A stretch of DNA of 9,040 nucleotides. Source: Clostridiales bacterium (GTDB taxonomy: Bacteria; Bacillota; Clostridia; Oscillospirales; Oscillospiraceae). The stretch spans positions 1 through 9,040 of the forward strand of contig DYBS01000078.1 of NCBI GenBank assembly GCA_019418525.1. Reading direction: 5' to 3'. Under the pieces are notes generated by a model that did no database searches, was not told where the DNA came from, and worked only from the letters and a program-made list of their open reading frames with translations. A program made the translations under genes and the position numbers. Positions 1 to 6,346 of the stretch are shown one piece after another. Each line of letters starts with the position of its first letter. Position 1 is the stretch's first letter.

Positions 1-1760
1 CCCGCCCCGGCACCGCCTCCAAGATCTACGACCTGGGGGGCTATCAGTGGGGGGATCAAAGCTGGCTGGCCGCCCGCAAGGCCAATCCCATCTATCAGAA
101 TCCCCTGAATATCTATGAGATCCACCTGGGCTCCTGGCGGCGCACCGGAGAGGACACCTTCCTCAGCTATCGGGATATCGCCCAGTATCTGGTCCCCTAC
201 GTCAAGGAGATGGGCTTCACCCATGTGGAGATGCTCCCCGTCAGCGAGCATCCTCTGGACGCCTCGTGGGGCTATCAGTGTACCGGCTATTTCGCCGCCA
301 CCAGCCGCTTCGGCACCCCGGACGACTTCATGTATCTGGTGGACCAGCTCCACCAGGCCGGCATCGGCGTTATCCTGGACTGGGTCCCCGCCCACTTCCC
401 CAAGGATGCCTTTGGCCTCTACGAGTTCGACGGTGAGCCTTGCTACGAGTACGCCGACCCCCGCAAGGGCGAGCACGCCGACTGGGGCACCCGGGTCTTT
501 GACTACGGGCGCAACGAGGTGCGCTCTTTCCTCTACTCCTCCGCCCTCTTCTGGCTGGAGCAGTTCCATATCGACGGCCTGCGGGTGGACGCCGTGGCCT
601 CCATGCTCTACCTCGACTATGGCCGCCAGGGTGGCGAGTGGTGTCCCAACATGTTTGGCGGACACGAGAACCTGGAGGCTGTGGACTTCCTCCAGGCTCT
701 GAACACCCATATCTTTATGGCCCATCCCGACGTTATGATGATCGCCGAGGAGTCCACCGCCTGGCCCCGGGTCTCCCATCCGGTGGGACAAGGCGGTCTG
801 GAGGGCGGCCTGGGCTTCAACCTGAAGTGGAACATGGGTTGGATGAACGACATCATCCACTACATGAAACTGGACCCCTATTTCCGGCAGTTCAACCACC
901 GGGACATCACCTTCTCCCTGATGTACGCCTTCTCCGAGAACTTCGTGCTCCCCCTGTCCCACGACGAGGTGGTGCACATGAAGGGCTCCTTCATCAACAA
1001 GATGCCCGGCACCGACGATGAGAAATTCCCCGGCGTGCGCGTGTTCTATACCTACATGCTGACCCATCCGGGCAAAAAGCTTCTCTTCATGGGCGCCGAG
1101 TTCGGTCAGTTCAACGAGTGGCACTATGAGCACTCCCTGGACTGGCACCTTCTGAAGCAGGAGCGGCACAAAAAGCTGCAGAAATTCTTCCAGTCGGCCA
1201 ACCAGTTCTACCTGGCCAATCCTGAGCTATGGCAGCTGGACTTCTCCTGGGAGGGGTTCCAGTGGATCTGCGCCGACGACAACCAGGGCAACTGCGCCGC
1301 CTTCCTCCGCAAGGACAAGAAGGGGCAGTTCCTGGTGGTTGTGTGCAACTTCTCCCCCGTCCACCGCAAGGACTACCGCCTGGGCGTCCCCTTCCCCGGC
1401 CGATATGAGCTGGTGTTCAACACCGACGACGAGTCCTTCGGCGGCAGCGGTCTGGGCGACAAGGAGCCCCTGAAATCCGAGTACACCCCCTGTCACGGCC
1501 AGGATCAGTCGATGCTCATCGATCTGCCTCCCATGAGCGCCGTCATCTATAAGTGTGTCAAGAAATTCCCGCCCCGCCGCAAGAAGGCGGAGCTTCAGCC
1601 GGCAGCCGAGCCCAAGAAAGCGGTCAAGCGCGCCGTAAAGGCCAAGACCACCGCCCGGACCCGCACCGTCAAGGCCGAGACAAAGGACAAGGAAACCCCC
1701 GCGCGCCCCAAGGCGGCCGCTAAGACGGTCGCCGCCAAAAAGCCGGCGAAGCCGTCCTGA
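1..1760 (+). CDS. glgB: 1,4-alpha-glucan branching enzyme GlgB (5' partial)
   Basis: Family GH13 branching enzyme: it cuts an alpha-1,4-glucan chain and rejoins the piece by an alpha-1,6 bond, creating glycogen branches in the cytoplasm. The reading frame is open from base 3, so the start codon and most of the N-terminal CBM48-type region lie upstream; 585 residues are visible. The visible part opens with SKIYDLGGYQWGD and NIYEIHLGSWRR, typical of GlgB just before the catalytic barrel. The GH13 motifs are in order: DWVPAHF, GLRVDAVASM with the nucleophile Asp at 588-590, AEEST with the acid/base Glu pair at 747-752, and LPLSHDEVVH with His-Asp at 960-965. The all-beta C-terminal domain ends near CVKK at about 1560. 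A 66-residue basic tail follows, which ordinary GlgB lacks. The Met at 210 is internal, not the start. Identification is secure; only the 5' end is missing. Confidence 0.97.
   Translation, partial: RPGTASKIYDLGGYQWGDQSWLAARKANPIYQNPLNIYEIHLGSWRRTGEDTFLSYRDIAQYLVPYVKEMGFTHVEMLPVSEHPLDASWGYQCTGYFAATSRFGTPDDFMYLVDQLHQAGIGVILDWVPAHFPKDAFGLYEFDGEPCYEYADPRKGEHADWGTRVFDYGRNEVRSFLYSSALFWLEQFHIDGLRVDAVASMLYLDYGRQGGEWCPNMFGGHENLEAVDFLQALNTHIFMAHPDVMMIAEESTAWPRVSHPVGQGGLEGGLGFNLKWNMGWMNDIIHYMKLDPYFRQFNHRDITFSLMYAFSENFVLPLSHDEVVHMKGSFINKMPGTDDEKFPGVRVFYTYMLTHPGKKLLFMGAEFGQFNEWHYEHSLDWHLLKQERHKKLQKFFQSANQFYLANPELWQLDFSWEGFQWICADDNQGNCAAFLRKDKKGQFLVVVCNFSPVHRKDYRLGVPFPGRYELVFNTDDESFGGSGLGDKEPLKSEYTPCHGQDQSMLIDLPPMSAVIYKCVKKFPPRRKKAELQPAAEPKKAVKRAVKAKTTARTRTVKAETKDKETPARPKAAAKTVAAKKPAKPS
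1560..1757 (+). other. Lys/Ala-rich basic C-terminal tail of GlgB
   Basis: The last 66 residues of GlgB form a low-complexity, probably disordered extension with 17 Lys, 6 Arg and only 5 acidic residues (net about +18), ending in words such as AAKKPAKPS that resemble histone H1 tails. Codon choice changes at the boundary: by hand count 5 of 15 tail alanines use GCG, against 0 of 29 in the visible core, where 27 use GCC. The frame stays open without a break to the TGA at 1758-1760, so this belongs to the protein and is not read-through or a frameshift. The function is unknown. Basic tails of this kind elsewhere bind nucleic acid, polyphosphate or acidic partners, and the acidic stretch in the GlgA tail is one possible partner (inference). 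Confidence 0.85.
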
Positions 1761-1804
1761 GTCCAGCCACAAGAGAGGAGTGTGTAAAGCCTAAGCCAAA
1801 CACT

Positions 1805-1819
1805 TCCGGCCCGGCCGGA
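1805..1819 (+). other. Short GC-rich hairpin in glgB-glgC gap
   Basis: TCCGGCC-C-GGCCGGA is a perfect 15-nt inverted repeat, foldable as a 6-bp stem with a 3-nt loop plus a flanking T-G wobble pair. No T-run follows, so it is a poor terminator. It may be an mRNA stabiliser or processing barrier between glgB and glgC, or a chance product of GC-rich DNA. The 10-mer CCGGCCGGAG at its right side recurs at 6334-6343 in the glgA-glgP gap. Confidence 0.35.
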
Positions 1820-1830
1820 GAGAGGGTATT

Positions 1831-1860
1831 ATGGAGCCGAGTCGTCGGTATCTGCAATAA
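1831..1860 (+). other. Possible 9-codon leader ORF before glgC
   Basis: An ATG at 1831 opens a nine-residue frame (MEPSRRYLQ) that ends with TAA at 1858-1860, directly against the glgC ribosome binding site that begins at 1861. A purine-rich GGAGAGAGG stretch lies 5 nt upstream of the ATG and could serve as a Shine-Dalgarno site. If translated, ribosomes finishing it would sit on the glgC start region. The length is well within chance expectation and no regulatory codon run is present, so this is a weak candidate only. Confidence 0.18.
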
Positions 1861-1866
1861 GAGGTG
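1861..1866 (+). promoter_or_regulatory. Ribosome binding site of glgC
   Basis: GAGGTG stands 8 nt before the ATG at 1875. It supports that ATG as the start, which also gives the expected N-terminus MKKECVAMLLAGGQG. Confidence 0.8.
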
Positions 1867-1874
1867 AACGTGTT

Positions 1875-3089
1875 ATGAAAAAGGAATGTGTCGCCATGCT
1901 TCTGGCTGGCGGACAAGGCAGCCGTCTCCACGCGCTGACCAGCCATGTGGCAAAACCCGCCGTCCCTTTTGGCGGTAAGTACCGCATCATCGATTTCCCC
2001 CTGTCCAACTGCGTCAATTCCGGTATTGACACGGTTGGTGTTCTGACCCAGTATCGCCCCCTGGAGCTCAACGCCTATCTGGGCAACGGCCAGCCCTGGG
2101 ACCTGGACCGCTCGGACGGCGGCGTCCACATCCTGCCCCCCTACATGCGCGAGGGCGAGAAGGGCACCTGGTACAAGGGTACCGCCAACGCCATCTATCA
2201 GAATATGGGCTTTATTGAGCTCTATGACCCTGAGTACGTGCTCATCCTCTCGGGTGATCATATCTACAAAATGGACTACTCCAAGATGCTGGCCCACCAC
2301 AAGGCCATGGGCGCCGCCTGCACCATCTCGGTGCTGGAGGTCACCCTGGAGGAGGCCACCCGCTTCGGCATCATGAACGTGGATGACCACGACACCATCT
2401 ACGAGTTTGAGGAGAAGCCCAAGCACCCCAAGAGCAACCTGGCCTCCATGGGCATCTACATCTTTACCTGGAAGAAGCTCAAGCAGTACCTGATCGCCGA
2501 CGAGGCCGACGAGAAGAGCGCCAACGACTTCGGCAAAAACATCATCCCCGCCATGCTGAAGGCCGGCGAGAAGCTGGTGGCCTACCGCTTCAAGGGCTAC
2601 TGGAAGGATGTGGGTACCATCGACTCCCTGTGGGACGCCAACATGGACATGCTCTCCCCGGAGAACGGCATCGATCTGTACGATACTGAGTGGCCCATTT
2701 ACGCCCGCACCCCCACCAAGCCCCCCCACTTCACCGGCCACAACGCCAAGGTGTCCCACTCCATGCTCACCGGCGGCTGTGAGGTCTACGGCACGGTGGA
2801 GAACTCGGTGCTCTTCCACTCGGTCACCGTGGAGGAGGGCGCCAAGGTCAGCTACTCCATCCTCATGCCCGGCACCGTGGTCAAGACCGGCGCCGTGGTG
2901 GAATACGCCATCGTGGCGGAGAATACCGTTATCGGCCGCAACGCCCGGGTGGGTGCTCCCCCCACGGCAGAAAACAGCGCCGACTGGGGCATCGCCGTGG
3001 TGGCCCAGAACCTGAAGGTGGGCGATAACGCCACCATCTCCCCCAAGGCCATGATCACCAAGAACGTGAAAGGAGGCGAGGAGAAATGA
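1875..3089 (+). CDS. glgC: Glucose-1-phosphate adenylyltransferase, catalytic subunit GlgC
   Basis: Makes ADP-glucose and pyrophosphate from glucose-1-phosphate and ATP, the committed step of bacterial glycogen synthesis. The 404-residue protein has the normal family length. The nucleotidyltransferase domain shows the intact loop AGGQGSRL (residues 11-18), then KPAVPFGGKYRIIDF (27-41), the catalytic GDHIYKMDY with Asp128, and the sugar-binding FEEKP with Glu180-Lys181. WKDVGTIDSLWDANMDML closes the domain. The region after about residue 280 has the short hydrophobic periodicity of a left-handed beta-helix (for example VENSVLFHSVTVEEGAKV). The gene lies 114 nt after glgB and its TGA overlaps the glgD ATG, so translation of the two subunits is probably coupled. 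In characterised Firmicutes, GlgC acts with GlgD as a heterotetramer. All core motifs are intact and nothing looks broken. Confidence 0.98.
   Translation: MKKECVAMLLAGGQGSRLHALTSHVAKPAVPFGGKYRIIDFPLSNCVNSGIDTVGVLTQYRPLELNAYLGNGQPWDLDRSDGGVHILPPYMREGEKGTWYKGTANAIYQNMGFIELYDPEYVLILSGDHIYKMDYSKMLAHHKAMGAACTISVLEVTLEEATRFGIMNVDDHDTIYEFEEKPKHPKSNLASMGIYIFTWKKLKQYLIADEADEKSANDFGKNIIPAMLKAGEKLVAYRFKGYWKDVGTIDSLWDANMDMLSPENGIDLYDTEWPIYARTPTKPPHFTGHNAKVSHSMLTGGCEVYGTVENSVLFHSVTVEEGAKVSYSILMPGTVVKTGAVVEYAIVAENTVIGRNARVGAPPTAENSADWGIAVVAQNLKVGDNATISPKAMITKNVKGGEEK
3071..3076 (+). promoter_or_regulatory. Ribosome binding site of glgD, inside glgC
   Basis: A perfect AGGAGG lies within the last codons of glgC, 9 nt before the ATG at 3086 and 12 nt before a second ATG at 3089. 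The spacing favours the first ATG, which gives the stop-start overlap ATGA. Confidence 0.85.
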
Positions 3090-4204
3090 TGAATAAACTG
3101 CATGGTATCATCTTCGCCTACCGCTCCAACCCCAACCTGCGTGAGCTGACTCAGCCCCGCAACACCTGCTCCATCCCCTACGGCGGCCGCTACCGCGTGG
3201 TGGACTTCATGCTCTCCAACATGGTCAACGCCGGCATCACCGATGTGGGCCTCATTGCCCACGCCAACTATCAGTCCCTGCTGGACCACGTGGGCTCCGG
3301 TAAGGACTGGGATCTGTCTCGCAAGCACGGCGGCCTGCGCATCCTCCCCCCCTTCGGCTACTCCGATAAGCGGGGCGACGGCAACTACCGGGGCCGCATG
3401 GACGCCTTGGCCGGGGTCTACTCCTATCTGAAGAACATCCGGCAGGAGTCTGTGGTGCTGGCCGGCGGCGATCTGGCTGTCAACCTGCCCCTGCGGGACA
3501 TTTATGCCTCCCACATCAAGAGCGGCGCCGACATCACCGCCGTCTGCACCGCCACCCCCAAAGGCGCGCCCCGGAGCTGTGACTACTTCACGGTGGACTC
3601 CAAGGGCTTTGCCTCTGACGTGGCCGTGCATCCCAACGAGGCCGTCGGCTGTGAGTCTCTGGAGGTCTACATTCTCTCCAAGGAGCTGTTGCTCAATCTG
3701 GTAGACTACTGCTCCGCCCACGATATTTCCTCCTTCAGTCAGGGCGTACTGTCTCGGATGTGGGGCCAGCTGAAGATCCACGTCTACATCCACGAGGGCT
3801 ATGCCGCCCGTCTGCAGTCGGTTTCCGGCTACTTTGCCCGCAGCATGGAGTTGTTGGACCCCGCTGTGCGCGCCCAGCTCTTTGTGCCTGAGCGGCCCAT
3901 CAAGACCAAGGACCAGTCCAACCCCTCCACCTACTACGGCCCCGAGGCCAAGTCCATCAACTCCCTGGTGGCCGACGGCTGCATCATTGAGGGCGAGGTG
4001 GAGAACTCCATCCTCTTCCGCGGTGTGCGGGTGGAAAAGGGCGCCCGGGTGTCCAATTGTGTCCTGATGCAGGGAACTGTCATTCAGGCCGAGGCTGTGC
4101 TGAAGTACGCCATCACCGACAAGAACGTCCGCGTCAATCCCGGCCGGATGCTGATGGGCCATTCCACCTATCCTCTGGCTATCGCTAAGAACGAAATCGT
4201 ATAA
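3086..4204 (+). CDS. glgD: Glucose-1-phosphate adenylyltransferase subunit GlgD
   Basis: The GlgC-like second subunit of Firmicutes AGPase, 372 residues. It keeps the fold and landmarks such as IPYGGRYRVVDFMLSNMVNAGITDVG (residues 30 on), but the GlgC nucleotide loop GGxGxRL is replaced by FAYRSNPNLREL (10-21), and the catalytic GDHIYKMDY region reads LAGGDLAVNLPL. This is the family-typical GlgD sequence (NPNLRELTQPRNT), not a decaying copy. In studied Firmicutes GlgD has little activity alone and raises or modulates GlgC activity in the complex. The C-terminal half carries the beta-helix pattern (VENSILFRGVRVEKGARVSNCVLMQGTV). The 4-nt overlap with glgC implies coupled, near-equal production of the two subunits. 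ATG 3089 is an alternative start that would remove only one Met. Confidence 0.97.
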   Translation: MMNKLHGIIFAYRSNPNLRELTQPRNTCSIPYGGRYRVVDFMLSNMVNAGITDVGLIAHANYQSLLDHVGSGKDWDLSRKHGGLRILPPFGYSDKRGDGNYRGRMDALAGVYSYLKNIRQESVVLAGGDLAVNLPLRDIYASHIKSGADITAVCTATPKGAPRSCDYFTVDSKGFASDVAVHPNEAVGCESLEVYILSKELLLNLVDYCSAHDISSFSQGVLSRMWGQLKIHVYIHEGYAARLQSVSGYFARSMELLDPAVRAQLFVPERPIKTKDQSNPSTYYGPEAKSINSLVADGCIIEGEVENSILFRGVRVEKGARVSNCVLMQGTVIQAEAVLKYAITDKNVRVNPGRMLMGHSTYPLAIAKNEIV

Positions 4205-4227
4205 TTATTGACAATTTCCCCTGTATG

Positions 4228-4271
4228 ATGCGAGAGACGAAGGCGTTTTTTCAACACTTCGTCTCTCGCAT
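4228..4271 (+). terminator. Perfect 15-bp inverted repeat after glgD
   Basis: Arms 4228-4242 (ATGCGAGAGACGAAG) and 4257-4271 are exact reverse complements around a 14-nt loop holding a run of six T. Two outer wobble pairs (G-T, T-G) could extend the stem. It starts 24 nt after the glgD stop. The 3' side continues TTGATTC rather than a T-tract, so it is a poor classical factor-independent terminator. It may cause partial termination, or protect the 3' end of the glgBCD message. Its right arm also covers the -35 position of the following promoter, so an operator role is possible. Confidence 0.6.
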
Positions 4272-4294
4272 TGATTCAAGGATTCTGCTATAAT
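4266..4294 (+). promoter_or_regulatory. Extended -10 promoter for glgA
   Basis: TGCTATAAT at 4286-4294 is a perfect extended -10 element (TGnTATAAT) for the housekeeping sigma factor. The hexamer 17 nt upstream (TCGCAT, 4266-4271) matches the -35 consensus poorly, which is usual when TGn is present. Transcription would start near 4301, leaving a leader of about 77 nt before glgA. This suggests glgA, and perhaps glgP, can be expressed apart from glgBCD. The -35 position lies inside the right arm of the inverted repeat. Confidence 0.65.
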
Positions 4295-4364
4295 GAGAGA
4301 AGCATCGGCCCTGCCCCCCGTGAAGCCTGGGTCTTGTGTGTCTATTCGGCGGGTGAGGGTCATG

Positions 4365-4371
4365 AAAGGAG
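4365..4371 (+). promoter_or_regulatory. Ribosome binding site of glgA
   Basis: AAAGGAG stands 6 nt before the ATG at 4378. It picks that codon over the out-of-frame ATG at 4362, and the resulting N-terminus MNILFASSEVAPFIKTGGLADV is the standard one for glycogen synthase. Confidence 0.85.
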
Positions 4372-4377
4372 TCTTTT

Positions 4378-6279
4378 ATGAACATCCTGTTTGCCTCTTC
4401 CGAGGTTGCCCCTTTTATCAAGACCGGCGGCCTGGCTGACGTAGCCGGCAGCCTGCCCAAGGCACTGGCAGCTTCCGGACATGACGTGCGCGTCATCCTC
4501 CCCCTCTATGAGGGCATCGGTTGGGAGTGGCGCAACCAGATGAACTACCTGTTCAACTTCAATGTCACCTTGGCCTGGCGCACCCCCTACTGCGGCATCT
4601 TTGAGCTGAAGCGGGACGGCGTCACCTACTACTTCGTGGATAACGAGTACTACTTCAAGCGGGCAGGCCTTTATGGCCACTACGACGATGCCGAGCGCTT
4701 CGCCTTCTTCTCCCGCGCCGTTGTGGAGACCCCGGGCTACCTGAACTGGCACCCCGACGTCATCCACGCCAACGACTGGCAGACCGCTCTGGTTTGCATC
4801 TACCTGCTGGAGGAGCGTCACCGCATCCCCATGCTCTACGGCACCCAGTCGGTCTTCACGATCCACAACATTGAGTATCAGGGCCGCTACGGCAAGGACC
4901 TGATGGTGGATCTGTTCGGTCTGAACTCCGGCTACTTCCACGAGCATATGCTGGCCTATCACGGAGACATCAACCTGATGAAGGGCGCCATCTATGCCGC
5001 CGACTATGTGACCACCGTCTCCCCCACCTACGCCAATGAGCTGCAGTACGCCTTCTACGCCCACGGCCTGGAGGGAGTCATTGCCGACAACCGCCACAAG
5101 CTGCGCGGTATCCTCAACGGAATCGACACCTCCCTGTACGATCCCTCCACCGGCAACGGCATTGCCGCCCCCTTCAACGCCGACGACCTGAGCGGCAAGG
5201 CCGCCTGTAAGGCCGCCCTGCAGCAGGCGGTGGGCCTGCGCCAGGAACCCAATGTCCCCATCATCGCCTGCATCTCCCGCCTCGTGAAGCACAAGGGCTT
5301 CGACATGGTCACCGCCGCTATCCACGACATTATGGCCATGGATGTGCAGATGGTGGTGCTGGGCACCGGCGACTGGGGCTATGAAGAGGCCTTCCGTCAG
5401 GCTCAGGCCCAGTACCCCGGCCGTTTCTCCGCCAACATCATGTACTCCGCCGCCCTCTCTAACGCCATTTACAGCGGTGCCGACATCTTCCTCATGCCCA
5501 GTGAGGCTGAGCCCTGTGGTCTGAGCCAGATGATCGCCATGCGCTACGGCACTGTGCCTGTGGTCCGGGAGACCGGCGGCCTCAAGGATTCCGTCATCCC
5601 CCATGGCGTCTTCGGCGATACCGGCTTCACCTTTGCCAACATCAATACCCAGGATATGGTCTGGGTACTGGGCGAAGCGGTGGGCCTCTACTATAACAAT
5701 AAGGCCGGCTGGAACATCCTCCAGCGCAACGGCATGACCGCCGACTTCTCCTGGAATCGGTCCGCTGAGGACTACCTCCAGATCTACAACTGGATCACCG
5801 GTAAGGAGATGCATCCCGGCCGCCCTTTTGAGGAAGGCCCGGCGGAGCCCGAGGTCCCCGTCGAGGCCGCTCCCGTAGTTGAGGAACCCGCCCCTGTCGA
5901 GGAAAAAGCAGAGGAACCTGCCCCTGCGGAACCTGCGGAAGAAAAGGCTCCCCCCAAGAAGCGTGTCACCCGCAAGAAGGCGGCTCCTGCCAAGACTCCT
6001 GCGGCTGAAGAGCTCACTCCCGCAGAGGAGAAGGCCCCCGTGGCCGAGAAGCCCGCTCCCGCAGAGGAGAAGGCTCCCGTGGTCGAGAAGCCCGCTCCCG
6101 TAGAGGAGAAGGCCCCCGTGGTCGAGAAGCCCGCTCCCGCAGAGGAGAAAGCCCCGGTTGCCAAAAAGCCCGCAGCGCGCAAGACCACGGCTAAGAAGCC
6201 GGCGGCTAAAAAGGCCTCTACTCGCAAGACTTCGACCAAAAAGACCCCGTCTAAGGCCTCTCCCAGCGCGGAAAAATAA
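4378..6279 (+). CDS. glgA: Glycogen synthase GlgA with long charged C-terminal tail
   Basis: GT5-family glycogen synthase: transfers glucose from ADP-glucose to the non-reducing end of an alpha-1,4-glucan. Residues 1 to about 481 form the usual two-domain GT-B core: KTGGLADV with Lys15 near the N-terminus, HANDWQTAL with His130, SRLVKHKG with Arg301 and Lys306, and PSEAEPCG with Glu378 followed by RYGTVPVVRETGGL. These match the known catalytic and ADP-binding positions of the E. coli enzyme. The core ends near EDYLQIYNWITGKEM, where standard bacterial GlgA also ends. The 633-residue protein is thus about 150 residues longer than the family, all of it low-complexity tail. The gene follows a 173-nt gap with its own apparent promoter and precedes glgP by 154 nt. 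Enzyme identity is certain; the role of the tail is unknown. Confidence 0.97.
   Translation: MNILFASSEVAPFIKTGGLADVAGSLPKALAASGHDVRVILPLYEGIGWEWRNQMNYLFNFNVTLAWRTPYCGIFELKRDGVTYYFVDNEYYFKRAGLYGHYDDAERFAFFSRAVVETPGYLNWHPDVIHANDWQTALVCIYLLEERHRIPMLYGTQSVFTIHNIEYQGRYGKDLMVDLFGLNSGYFHEHMLAYHGDINLMKGAIYAADYVTTVSPTYANELQYAFYAHGLEGVIADNRHKLRGILNGIDTSLYDPSTGNGIAAPFNADDLSGKAACKAALQQAVGLRQEPNVPIIACISRLVKHKGFDMVTAAIHDIMAMDVQMVVLGTGDWGYEEAFRQAQAQYPGRFSANIMYSAALSNAIYSGADIFLMPSEAEPCGLSQMIAMRYGTVPVVRETGGLKDSVIPHGVFGDTGFTFANINTQDMVWVLGEAVGLYYNNKAGWNILQRNGMTADFSWNRSAEDYLQIYNWITGKEMHPGRPFEEGPAEPEVPVEAAPVVEEPAPVEEKAEEPAPAEPAEEKAPPKKRVTRKKAAPAKTPAAEELTPAEEKAPVAEKPAPAEEKAPVVEKPAPVEEKAPVVEKPAPAEEKAPVAKKPAARKTTAKKPAAKKASTRKTSTKKTPSKASPSAEK
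5821..6276 (+). other. Polyampholyte C-terminal tail of GlgA
   Basis: Residues 482-633 (152 aa) are almost entirely Ala, Pro, Glu, Lys, Val and Thr and are probably disordered. Charge is segregated. Residues 482-526 are acidic (14 Glu against 3 Lys/Arg). Residues 527-548 contain a basic patch (KKRVTRKK). Residues 549-600 are four 13-residue Glu/Lys repeats. Residues 601-633 are strongly basic (12 Lys/Arg against 1 Glu) and end in AKKPAAKK- and STRKTSTKK-like words, similar to the GlgB tail. The tail uses GCG alanine codons 8 times, codons that are rare in the core. The frame runs unbroken from the core to TAA 6277-6279. Confidence 0.88.
6022..6177 (+). repeat. Four tandem 39-bp repeats inside glgA
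   Basis: Units lie at 6022-6060, 6061-6099, 6100-6138 and 6139-6177, each coding 13 residues of the form [A/V]EEKAPV[A/V][E/K]KPA[P/A]. Any two of the first three units differ at only two bases, while the fourth is more diverged and runs into the basic end. The unit length is a multiple of three, so gain or loss of a copy keeps the frame. Degenerate upstream pieces (VEEKAEEPAP, AEEKAPP) look like older copies. Confidence 0.95.
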
Positions 6280-6313
6280 ATAGACCGGCTCCCTTTTCCA
6301 TATCATCTTTATC

Positions 6314-6343
6314 CTCCGGCCTTTCTTTCGCATCCGGCCGGAG
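6314..6343 (+). other. First hairpin in glgA-glgP gap
   Basis: CTCCGGCC at 6314-6321 pairs exactly with GGCCGGAG at 6336-6343 across a 14-nt pyrimidine-rich loop. The right arm is also part of a self-complementary TCCGGCCGGA (6333-6342). No T-run follows, so it is not a classical terminator. It begins 35 nt after the glgA stop and is followed at once by a larger stem. Confidence 0.5.
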
Positions 6344-6346
6344 CTC

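Noticed and set aside
210..1760. ATG at 210 as the start of glgB
   Set aside because: The same frame is open to the left edge and encodes conserved GlgB sequence (IYEIHLGSW), so the gene is cut by the window and 210 is an internal Met.
3086..4204. glgD as a degenerate duplicate of glgC
   Set aside because: The altered nucleotide loop follows the conserved GlgD pattern (NPNLRELTQPRNT), the gene is full length with a strong ribosome binding site, and GlgC/GlgD pairs are standard in Firmicutes.
4208..4229. Consensus -35 TTGACA (4208-4213) with TATGAT (4224-4229) as a promoter
   Set aside because: The spacer is only 10 nt and there is no acceptable -10 at 16-18 nt, so this pair cannot form a normal promoter.
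4301..4377. Riboswitch in the glgA leader
   Set aside because: The roughly 77-nt leader only allows a broken pairing between CCCTGCCCCCCG and GGCGGGTGAGGG across a wide loop; no known riboswitch core was recognised.
6022..6177. Tandem repeats as a CRISPR array
   Set aside because: The units are contiguous with no unique spacers, keep one reading frame and encode a 13-residue peptide repeat within glgA.
5821..6279. GlgA tail as the result of a frameshift or a fused separate gene
   Set aside because: The core ends at its normal position and the tail follows in the same frame with a biased protein-like composition and in-frame peptide repeats; a shifted frame would not give this regularity.
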